Source: Gp7-AA6 sp036395755 | Lineage (GTDB): Bacteria > Acidobacteriota > Thermoanaerobaculia > UBA5066 > Gp7-AA6 | NCBI GenBank assembly: GCA_036395755.1 | Contig: DASWCZ010000023.1 | Coordinates: 75,026-139,025, forward strand | Reading direction: 5' to 3' | Length of the DNA stretch: 64,000 nt | Position numbers and translations under genes: made by a program | In this document: one piece after another, positions 56,889-62,924 of the stretch | Position numbering within the stretch: position 1 is the stretch's first letter | Layout: each line of letters starts with the position of its first letter | The notes under the pieces: generated by a model | Databases searched by the model: none | Told to the model about the DNA's origin: nothing | The model's input: only the letters and a program-made list of their open reading frames with translations

Positions 56889-57554
56889 TTACGAGGTGAG
56901 CAACTCCCGGAACTCGGGCGAATCGCGGACCGGATCGAAATCGCGATCGTTGCGGGCCAGGATCCGGTTGCGCTGGTCCTCGCCGATCGCACGCCGCAGA
57001 TGCTCCAGAGCGGAGCCGGACTCACCGCGCTGCGCGTAACAGCAGGCGAGGAGGAAGTCGACTTTCCCCCCGCCGTTCTTGCGGGCGGCGCGCTTCAGGT
57101 GCTCGATCGCCTCCTCGACGTTGCCCCGGTTCTTCTCGAGGACCGCGGCGTAGTAGAAGTCCTCCGGCTCGGAGAGCGACGGCCGGGCTTCCGGCCTCTG
57201 CCGCTCGCAAACGGCGAGATAGACGCGCGCACGATCCACGAGCTCTTTCTCCTCGGAGTACTTCTGAATGAGATCCAGGAAATGCCGTTCCGCGTCGTCG
57301 AGCTTGCGTCGCTGGAGCGCCGCGACCCCCCGGTCGTACTCTTTGCGCGCGTTTTCGGTCGAGCGGGAAAGCTCCTTCAGCGTCTGGGCTTTCTTCGGCA
57401 TCTCGACAGAGGCCACGGCCCCACCGAGCTTTTCGAGTCTCTTCTCGAGGTCGTCGACGCGCACACAAAGCGCGTCGGCGAGAGCCTGGACGCTCATCTT
57501 CGACGAATTGTCCCTGAGGAATCGAAGCTCGGCTTCCGACCAGCGTTTTGCCAT
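56889..57554 (-). CDS. SANT-like N-terminal domain fused to TPR repeats
   Basis: 221-residue cytoplasmic protein, ATG at 57554 with GGAAGGAG upstream. The first 45 residues (KRWSEAELRFLRDNSSKMSV, QALADALCVRVDDLEKRLEK) look like a small Myb/SANT- or GcrA-type helical DNA-binding unit. The rest holds TPR-like pairs (YDRGVAALQRRKLDDAERHF, DFYYAAVLEKNRGNVEEAIE, VDFLLACCYAQRGESGSALE) and ends with the RDFDPVRDSPEFRELL motif common at the end of TPR proteins. A near-consensus promoter lies upstream. I do not know a named family for the fusion. Confidence 0.7.
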   Translation of the reverse strand: MAKRWSEAELRFLRDNSSKMSVQALADALCVRVDDLEKRLEKLGGAVASVEMPKKAQTLKELSRSTENARKEYDRGVAALQRRKLDDAERHFLDLIQKYSEEKELVDRARVYLAVCERQRPEARPSLSEPEDFYYAAVLEKNRGNVEEAIEHLKRAARKNGGGKVDFLLACCYAQRGESGSALEHLRRAIGEDQRNRILARNDRDFDPVRDSPEFRELLTS

Positions 57555-57589
57555 GTCGCTCCTTCCGGGAGAGTGGAGAAAAACGGCGT

Positions 57590-57618
57590 ATTGTAGGGAC
57601 GCATCCCCTCCCTGTCAA
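57590..57618 (-). promoter_or_regulatory. strong sigma70-type promoter
   Basis: On minus: TTGACA (57618-57613), exactly 17 bp, TACAAT (57595-57590). It lies about 35 nt before the ATG at 57554 and is the best promoter match in the window. Confidence 0.75.
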
Positions 57619-57686
57619 TCGAGAGCGGTCTCCGGGTGCCCCGGAATGACGTCGCCGGAGGGTTTGTTCTCTTCCCGGAGGCATCG

Positions 57687-57995
57687 ATGTCGACAAAAGG
57701 CAGGAAAGCTTCGCTTCTCTTCGCGGCCGGCGCGACGCTCGCGTTCGTTCTCGTCGCGGGCAACGCAGTTGCCGCGGAGAAGACCTTGACCGCGGCCGGC
57801 ACCGTCTCCAAGCTCGATGCGGCGGAGCGGACCATCGTCGTCGCCGTGGCAGACGGGCCGGAGACGAAATTCGTCTGGTCGGCCGACACAAAGATCAACG
57901 GCACGCTGGCGCCCGGAGCCCGGGTCACGGTTCGCTATACGACTCTGCCCGACGGCCAGAATCTCGCCCACCAGATCAGCGTGGCGCGAAGCTAG
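57687..57995 (+). CDS. small exported protein, unknown function
   Basis: 102 residues from the ATG at 57687 with CCCGGAGG upstream. An earlier start at 57636 would put charged residues before the signal peptide and is less likely. The signal peptide ends AVAAEK. The mature part of about 75 residues (TLTAAGTVSKLDAAERTIVV, FVWSADTKINGTLAPGARVT) looks like a small OB-fold or DUF5666-like beta barrel, as found in periplasmic proteins of related phyla. No metal site or catalytic motif is seen. Confidence 0.65.
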   Translation: MSTKGRKASLLFAAGATLAFVLVAGNAVAAEKTLTAAGTVSKLDAAERTIVVAVADGPETKFVWSADTKINGTLAPGARVTVRYTTLPDGQNLAHQISVARS

Positions 57996-58016
57996 TTCCG
58001 ACCGAGCTCTTGGGGC

Positions 58017-58022
58017 TACAAT
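58017..58022 (+). promoter_or_regulatory. possible -10 element of the ferredoxin gene
   Basis: TACAAT lies 34 nt before the ATG at 58057. No good -35 is visible. GGAGG precedes the ATG at 9 nt. Confidence 0.35.
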
Positions 58023-58056
58023 CCCGGGCGCGGCAGTGCCGCGGAGGACCGTCTCG

Positions 58057-58329
58057 ATGGGGATGTACATCATCGCGGAGCCCTGCATCGGCACGAAGGA
58101 CACGGCCTGCGTGGACGTGTGTCCGGTCGACTGCATCCACCCGCGCAAGGACGAGAAAGAGTTCGAGACGGCCGAAATGCTCTACATCGACCCGGACGTC
58201 TGTATCCAGTGCGGCAACTGCGAGCCCGCCTGCCCGGTGACCGCGATCTTCACCGAGGAGACGATCCCCGACAAGTGGAAGCACTACCTCCAGGTCAACG
58301 CGGACTGGTACAAGAACCGCCAGGCCTGA
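58057..58329 (+). CDS. 7Fe ferredoxin
   Basis: 90-residue soluble electron carrier. Cysteine spacing matches 3Fe-4S/4Fe-4S ferredoxins of the Thermus/Mycobacterium FdxC type: C-x7-C-x3-C in EPCIGTKDTACVDVCPVDC, then CIQCGNCEPACPVTAIF for the second set. The C-terminus (WKHYLQVNADWYKNR) is typical of the same subgroup. The ATG at 58057 is chosen because GGAGG is well spaced; a second ATG at 58063 is possible. The longer open frame upstream is not coding. The partner reductase is unknown. Confidence 0.92.
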   Translation: MGMYIIAEPCIGTKDTACVDVCPVDCIHPRKDEKEFETAEMLYIDPDVCIQCGNCEPACPVTAIFTEETIPDKWKHYLQVNADWYKNRQA

Positions 58330-58345
58330 GCGGCCCGCCGGGCGG

Positions 58346-59110
58346 CTACTCCGACTTCTTCTTCAGGACTTTTTCGAGGAACGCATCCGTCCGCGCGTCG
58401 GCGTCCTTCGCGTCGTCGGCCCGGAACACGGCGGGATCCTTCGAGGACGCGAACGCGTGCCCCGCGTCCGGGTAGATCTTGAAGTCCACGCTCTTGCCCG
58501 CCGCCTTCGCTTTTCTCTCGAACTCCCGGACGCTGTCGGGAGAGATCCCCTTGTCCTGGCCGCCGAAGTTGCCGAGCAGCGGGACAAGCAGACCGATGAT
58601 TTTTTGGTCGTCCGTGACGAGCCGCCCGTAGTACAAGACCGTTCCCGCGAGCTTCGGCTGCGCGAGCGCAAGTTGGAGCGAGTAGCCGCCCCCCATGCAC
58701 CATCCGATCGAGCCGATCCGGGTGGCGTCCACGTCGTCGCGCGATCGCAGGTAGTCCAAGGCGGCTTTCAGATCGCGCATGGCGCGGTCCTCCGGCATCC
58801 CCCGCATGAGCTGGTGCGCGGTGTCCGGGTCGGTCGCCACTTTTCCCCGATACAGGTCCACGGCGAGGGCGACGTAGCCTTTTTTGGCGAAATCGTCCGC
58901 TTTCCCTTTGACGAAGTCGTTCAGGCCCCAATATTCCTGGATCACCACCAGCGCAGGCTTCCGGCCTCCCCCTTCGGGAAGCGCGAGATATCCCGAGGCC
59001 ATTTCGGTGCCGCTCGGGTAAGTGATCATCTTCGGCGGCGCCGCCGGCGCCGCCGAGCATCCCGCCGCGACGAGAAGCGCCGCCAACCCCAACGAGATTC
59101 TTTTCGTCAT
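58346..59110 (-). CDS. dienelactone hydrolase family lipoprotein
   Basis: 254-residue alpha/beta hydrolase with a lipoprotein signal (MTKRISLGLAALLVAAGC, lipobox before the Cys). The catalytic triad of the dienelactone hydrolase type is visible: Cys nucleophile in IGSIGWCMGGGYSLQLAL, Asp in FKIYPDAGHAFAS and the His that follows. The Glu in VIQEYWGLNDFVKG and RLVTDDQKIIGLLVPLLGNFGG are also typical. The ATG at 59110 is chosen for the lipobox; the longer upstream frame is not supported. Unlike most family members it would be exported, so the natural substrate is unclear. It is divergent from the SprT-like gene. Confidence 0.85.
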   Translation of the reverse strand: MTKRISLGLAALLVAAGCSAAPAAPPKMITYPSGTEMASGYLALPEGGGRKPALVVIQEYWGLNDFVKGKADDFAKKGYVALAVDLYRGKVATDPDTAHQLMRGMPEDRAMRDLKAALDYLRSRDDVDATRIGSIGWCMGGGYSLQLALAQPKLAGTVLYYGRLVTDDQKIIGLLVPLLGNFGGQDKGISPDSVREFERKAKAAGKSVDFKIYPDAGHAFASSKDPAVFRADDAKDADARTDAFLEKVLKKKSE

Positions 59111-59143
59111 CGTTCGTTCCTCCGCTCCAGTTAATCTTATTGC

Positions 59144-59638
59144 GTGGGCTCTCTCTTCCCCGACGAGCCGGCGGACGAGAGGGACCTCCTTCAATTCCTC
59201 TATGACCGGCTCGCGGCGAGGTTCCACTTCGGGGCGGCCGAGGTGCGCCTCTCGGACCGGAAGCTGACCGGCGGCGACATCGTTTACGGCCGGCCGCATC
59301 GGATCACGATCTCTTCACACCTCTCGGCGTCCGAACGCGAGGACACGCTTCGCCACGAGGCGGCGCACGCCTGGGCGTTCGTGTTGGAGGGGGTCCGCGC
59401 GGGGCACGGGCCGCTCTTCCGCCGTCTCGCTCGCCACATCGGGGCGACGCCCCGGAAGGCGCCGCTGACTAGGGCACTCGCGGAGCATCGCCGGAAGAAC
59501 GAGGTTCTCTACCGGTGTGAAGGATGCCGGCGCCTCTTTCGCCGGTACCGGGCGATCCGCGGCGCGCGCTTCTGCATCCGGTGCGACCGGGCCGGCCGGC
59601 CCTCGCGCCTCCGGCGCGTCGTGAGCCGTGAGCCGTGA
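59144..59638 (+). CDS. SprT-like zinc metalloprotease domain protein
   Basis: 164 residues, GTG start. The HExxH site is present in DTLRHEAAHAWAFVLEG, followed by GHGPLFRRLARHIGATP, as in SprT/Spartan domains. A C-terminal zinc ribbon (YRCEGCRRLFRRYRAI, FCIRCDRAGRPSRLRR) completes the pattern. Spartan-type proteases digest DNA-protein crosslinks; bacterial SprT-like proteins are less understood. TAATCT lies only 6 nt before the GTG. It overlaps the P1 peptidase start (GTGA). Confidence 0.82.
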   Translation: MGSLFPDEPADERDLLQFLYDRLAARFHFGAAEVRLSDRKLTGGDIVYGRPHRITISSHLSASEREDTLRHEAAHAWAFVLEGVRAGHGPLFRRLARHIGATPRKAPLTRALAEHRRKNEVLYRCEGCRRLFRRYRAIRGARFCIRCDRAGRPSRLRRVVSREP

Positions 59639-60597
59639 GCCGAAGGATGCGAAGCGACGCGGTATTTCCCCCGGGGTACCGGATCGGGCACGCGACCGAT
59701 CGTCGGAGCCGGACCGGTTGCACGGTGATCCTGCCTCCTCCCGGAACGATCGCCGCCGCCGAGATCCGCGGAGGCGCGCCCGGCACCCGGGAGACCGGGG
59801 TCTTCACTCCGGGCAACCTCGTCAGCGAGATTCACGCGCTGGTCTTTGCCGGAGGGAGCGCGTTCGGCCTCGCCGCGGCGGACGGAGTCGCCGCGTGGCT
59901 CCAGGAGCGCGGCGTCGGGTTCGCGGTCAACACCGTGCGCGTGCCGATCGTCGCCGCGGCCGTGCTGTTCGACCTCGCCGTGGGGAAACCGCGACATCCG
60001 GATCCAGCAATGGGGCGGCAGGCCTGCCGCGCCGCGCGCGGGGGCCGGTTCGAGACCGGGCCCGTGGGCGCCGGGACGGGAGCGACGGTCGGGAAGGTCT
60101 TCGGCTTGGCGCGCGCCGCCCGGGGCGGCGTCGGATCTTCCGTCGTACGCCTGCCGGTGGGCGCCGTCGTCGCGGCCATCGTGGCGGCCAATCCGTTCGG
60201 AGACGTCGTCGACCCGGAATCCGGACGGATCCTCGCGGGTCCATCGTCGCGCAGCGGGGCGCGGGTCTCGACGGAGCGCGCTCTCCTGCGGGGCGATCTC
60301 GCGGAGAGCCCGCTCGCCGCCGCGGCTACGACGCTCGTCTGCGTCGCGACGACGGTTCCCTTCGAGCCCGGCTCGCTGAAGCGAGTCGCGATCGAGGCGC
60401 ATGACGGCATCGCCCGCGCGGTCCGCCCGGCCCACACGGTGGTGGACGGCGACATCGTGTTCGCTCTCGCTCCGGCCGGCCCGGAGCCTTCAGTCCTCCT
60501 CCGATTGCGCGTCGGTGCGGCAGCGGCCGATGCCGTCGCGCGCGCGATCGTCGACGCGGTCCGCAGGCGGCCGGGGGCCGCGCGGAAGCGGCGTTGA
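59635..60597 (+). CDS. P1/DmpA family peptidase
   Basis: 320-residue member of the S58/P1 family of self-processing N-terminal-nucleophile aminopeptidases. Seen: FPPGYRIGHATDRRSRTGCT, PGTRETGVFTPGNLVSEIHA, VFAGGSAFGLAAADGVAAWL, GAGTGATVGKVFGLARAARG, GAVVAAIVAANPFGDVVDPE and ATTLVCVATTVPFEPGSLKR with the probable Thr nucleophile. AHDGIARAVRPAHTVVDGDI ends the domain. The usual Asn before the nucleophile is Ala here, so self-cleavage may differ. It overlaps neighbours by GTGA and TTGA. Confidence 0.88.
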   Translation: MSRRMRSDAVFPPGYRIGHATDRRSRTGCTVILPPPGTIAAAEIRGGAPGTRETGVFTPGNLVSEIHALVFAGGSAFGLAAADGVAAWLQERGVGFAVNTVRVPIVAAAVLFDLAVGKPRHPDPAMGRQACRAARGGRFETGPVGAGTGATVGKVFGLARAARGGVGSSVVRLPVGAVVAAIVAANPFGDVVDPESGRILAGPSSRSGARVSTERALLRGDLAESPLAAAATTLVCVATTVPFEPGSLKRVAIEAHDGIARAVRPAHTVVDGDIVFALAPAGPEPSVLLRLRVGAAAADAVARAIVDAVRRRPGAARKRR

Positions 60598-61454
60598 GCG
60601 ACCGGAAGTCCGAGGAACAGCGCGGCGTCCTCCTTGTCGTGGGGGCGGCGCTCCTCTGGTCCACCGCCGGTCTCGGGATCAAGGCCATCGACGACCCGCC
60701 GCTGAAGGTCGTGTTCTTCCGATCCGCGATCGCCGCCGTCGCGCTCCTGCTGCACTTCCGGCCGCGGGTTCGCCGCCTGACTCCCGGGTTTCTCGCGGGG
60801 ATCGGCTGCTACGCCGCGTGCCTCGTCTCGTTCGTCACCGCGACCAAGTGGACGACCGCGGCGAACGCGATCTTCCTGCAGTACACCGGCATCATCTGGG
60901 TCCTCCTGCTCTCCCCGCTCGTGCTGAAAGAGCCTCTGCGCGGGCGCGACGTCGCCGCGATCGCTATCGCGTTCGTGGGTATGGCTCTCTTCTTCCTCGC
61001 GAAGTTCGATCCGCGCGGTCGGGCCGGCGATGCCGTCGCGCTCCTCTCGGGACTCTTCTTCGCGGGGCTCGTTTTGTCGCTCCGGCGCGAGCGGGGCGTG
61101 GGCGCCCAGGCGGTCGTGGCCTGGGGCAACGTGGTCACCGCGGCGGCCGTCCTCCCCTTCGTGGCATCGGACCTGAGCCTGACCGCTCGCTCCGCCGCCG
61201 TCTATCTCTTTCTCGGAGTCTTTCAGCTCGCCGGCGCGTACGCTCTCTTCGTGCGCGGCATCCGCCACGTCACCGCAGCGCAAGCCTCGCTCGTCGGAAT
61301 GCTCGAGCCGATCGCGAATCCGATCTGGGTGTTCCTCTTCCTCGGAGAGAGACCGGGCGTGACTTCGATCGCCGGTGGCCTCGTCGTGCTCGGCGCGATC
61401 GCCTGGCGGACGGTGAGCGGATCTCCGCCGGACCCCGTTCCGCCTCCGGACTAG
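60594..61454 (+). CDS. DMT-superfamily (EamA) transporter
   Basis: 286-residue inner-membrane protein with ten hydrophobic segments in two EamA halves: GVLLVVGAALLWSTAGLGIK, VVFFRSAIAAVALLLHF, YAACLVSFVTATKWTTAANA, FLQYTGIIWVLLLSPLVL, and in the second half GDAVALLSGLFFAGLVLSLR and LEPIANPIWVFLFLGERPG. The start is a TTG overlapping the P1 peptidase stop. DMT members export amino acids or metabolites; the coupling with two peptidase-like genes would suit export of amino acids, which is inference. The stop lies at the edge of the inverted repeat at 61453. Confidence 0.88.
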   Translation: MSDRKSEEQRGVLLVVGAALLWSTAGLGIKAIDDPPLKVVFFRSAIAAVALLLHFRPRVRRLTPGFLAGIGCYAACLVSFVTATKWTTAANAIFLQYTGIIWVLLLSPLVLKEPLRGRDVAAIAIAFVGMALFFLAKFDPRGRAGDAVALLSGLFFAGLVLSLRRERGVGAQAVVAWGNVVTAAAVLPFVASDLSLTARSAAVYLFLGVFQLAGAYALFVRGIRHVTAAQASLVGMLEPIANPIWVFLFLGERPGVTSIAGGLVVLGAIAWRTVSGSPPDPVPPPD

Positions 61455-61549
61455 GGGTCAGGTATCCACTGATCGGATGCCGTTGGGAATCTACCGATCC
61501 GCCCTTGCCATCTTCGCGAAGCGAAGTGGCAAGTGGAGACCTGACCCCT
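61453..61549. repeat. inverted-repeat element, RAYT/REP-like
   Basis: AGGGGTCAGGT (61453-61463) is matched by ACCTGACCCCT (61539-61549), and the next bases ATCCACT/AGTGGAG also nearly pair. Inside is a second hairpin: CTTGCCA (61504-61510) with TGGCAAG (61527-61533), enclosing CTTCG/CGAAG. GGGGTCAGGT ends are often found on elements mobilised by REP-associated tyrosine transposases. No transposase is present here. Confidence 0.65.
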
Positions 61550-61551
61550 TC

Positions 61552-61557
61552 TAGAAT
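61552..61557 (+). promoter_or_regulatory. possible -10 element of the GAF gene
   Basis: TAGAAT follows the inverted repeat directly and ends 6 nt before the GTG at 61564, a leaderless arrangement. Confidence 0.3.
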
Positions 61558-61563
61558 CCACGC

Positions 61564-61959
61564 GTGAAGCCGGAAGTCGTGCGCATGGCCGAGCGGATTC
61601 GGGAAGCCGGAGGCTACCGGTGGGTCGGTATCTATGCCGTCGGCCGCCACGAGATCTCGGTCATCGGATGGAGCGGGCCAGCCGCTCCCGCACACCCCCG
61701 CTTCCCGAAAGACCTCGGTCTCTGCGGCGCGGCGGCGGCCGGGGGAACGACGGTTCTCGTGGACGACGTCACGAAGGATCCGCGCTACCTGGACACGCTC
61801 TCGAGCACGCGCTCGGAGATCGTTGTGCCCGTGAAGCGCCCCTCGGGAGAGGTTGTCGGGCTGATCGACGTCGAGAGCGAGCGAACCGATGCATTTGGGA
61901 TCGAGGACCAGCGGCAGTTGGAAGAGTTTGCCGTCCTCGCCGCGGATTTCTGGAAATAG
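61564..61959 (+). CDS. GAF domain protein related to free Met-R-sulfoxide reductase
   Basis: 131-residue single GAF domain from a GTG start. Its layout follows fRMsr: GYRWVGIYAVGRHEISVIGW, FPKDLGLCGAAAAGGTTVLV, VTKDPRYLDTLSSTRSEIVV and GEVVGLIDVESERTDAFGIE. Of the three redox cysteines of fRMsr only the one in GLCGAA is kept; the others are replaced (AAPAHPRF, YLDT). So it is probably a ligand-binding GAF protein or a reductase with an altered mechanism. It is followed 30 bp later by the nickel-binding-like gene. Confidence 0.75.
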   Translation: MKPEVVRMAERIREAGGYRWVGIYAVGRHEISVIGWSGPAAPAHPRFPKDLGLCGAAAAGGTTVLVDDVTKDPRYLDTLSSTRSEIVVPVKRPSGEVVGLIDVESERTDAFGIEDQRQLEEFAVLAADFWK

Positions 61960-61989
61960 ACTTCGGTCCGATTGAGGAGGGAAATCGAG

Positions 61990-62241
61990 ATGCCGCTCTA
62001 CATGGACACCCACGAGAAAATCGAAGGGTTGACCGCGGAAGCAGTTGCCGGCGCACACGCGAAGGACGTCGCGGTCCAGGGCAAGCACGGAGTCCGCTAC
62101 CTGAAGTACTGGTTCGACGAAAAGGCCGGCCGGGTCTATTGCCTCTGCGAGGCCCCGAGCAAGGAAGCGGCGGAGGCGGTCCACCGCGAGGCGCACGGCC
62201 TCGTCGCCGACGAGATCGTCGAGGTCAAGGAGGGGTCGTAG
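61990..62241 (+). CDS. DUF4242/SCO4226-type nickel-binding-like protein
   Basis: 83 residues from the ATG at 61990 with GAGGAGG about 10 nt upstream. The fold pattern fits DUF4242 ferredoxin-like proteins: MPLYMDTHEKIEGLTAEAVA, HGVRYLKYWFDEKAGRVYCL, CEAPSKEAAEAVHREAHGLV and ADEIVEVKEG. SCO4226 of Streptomyces binds nickel; ligand residues here are not confirmed. The role is unknown, perhaps metal handling or signalling. Confidence 0.8.
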   Translation: MPLYMDTHEKIEGLTAEAVAGAHAKDVAVQGKHGVRYLKYWFDEKAGRVYCLCEAPSKEAAEAVHREAHGLVADEIVEVKEGS

Positions 62242-62265
62242 CCGCTCCGACCGAGGACGCCGTGC

Positions 62266-62838
62266 CTACCGGGCCGCTTCCGAGGTCGCGTCGAAGAGCG
62301 GCTCCTGCACCGGCCCGAGAAGAGGCAGGATCGCCTCGAGCGAATCGGTGGCCCAGAAGGGGCGGCGGTCCTTCTGGAGCCGCACCGCCGGGACTCCCCA
62401 GTCCGAGAGGATCGATTCGATCTTTTCATCGATCGCGCGCTGGAACGTGGTGTCGGTGTCGCGCAGGCCGTCGAAGCCGGGCGGGCTGACGATCGGAACC
62501 TTGATCAGAAGCTGGTAGGTCGCGGTCCACCATCGGACGAGCGGCTCGAGCACCGGCGCCCGGCCGGCCGAGAGCAAATAGCAGAAGTTGTCGAGCACAC
62601 TGCGATCGCAGATGACGATCCCCGCCTTGTGAGCGGCCTCGAGCTCCGACGCGATTTCCGTGTGAAGGATCCAGGATTGCGCGTCGATGGTCGTGTCGCG
62701 GTTGATCGGCAGAGGGCAGAAACGCGCGACCTCGTGAACCATCTCGACGACCCGGTCGCGCTTCTTCAAGAGCGCGGCGAGCTCGAAGCAGAGCGTCGTC
62801 TTGCCGACCCCGTGCGTTCCGATGAAGGCGAACTTCAT
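62266..62838 (-). CDS. P-loop ATPase/kinase-like protein (AAA_28 type)
   Basis: 190-residue cytoplasmic protein with a clear P-loop at the very start (MKFAFIGTHGVGKTTLCFEL). It continues VHEVARFCPLPINRDTTID, VICDRSVLDNFCYLL (Walker B-like) and a C-terminal segment RDTDTTFQRAIDEKIESIL. The layout resembles nucleoside or thiamine-type kinases and the AAA_28 family used by NadR-like ribosylnicotinamide kinases. The substrate cannot be named. It is transcribed toward the ferredoxin side; repeat R3 lies just upstream. Confidence 0.75.
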   Translation of the reverse strand: MKFAFIGTHGVGKTTLCFELAALLKKRDRVVEMVHEVARFCPLPINRDTTIDAQSWILHTEIASELEAAHKAGIVICDRSVLDNFCYLLSAGRAPVLEPLVRWWTATYQLLIKVPIVSPPGFDGLRDTDTTFQRAIDEKIESILSDWGVPAVRLQKDRRPFWATDSLEAILPLLGPVQEPLFDATSEAAR

Positions 62839-62848
62839 TCCCTCATCC

Positions 62849-62924
62849 TGTCATCCCGAGCGAAGCGAGGGATCCCTTCTTTTTCGAGCGAGAGATTCCT
62901 CGGCCCTACGGGCCTCGGAATGAC
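62849..62924. repeat. REP-like palindromic element R3
   Basis: TGTCATCCCGAGCGAAGCG at one end and CCTCGGAATGAC in inverted orientation at the other, with the inner palindrome GGCCCTACGGGCC. It overlaps the 3' end of the CoA-transferase gene. Confidence 0.8.

Noticed and set aside
53540..57025. 1161-codon minus-strand frame across glmS and glmU
   Set aside because: It is out of frame with both well-identified enzymes on the same strand and is Arg/Gly-rich throughout.
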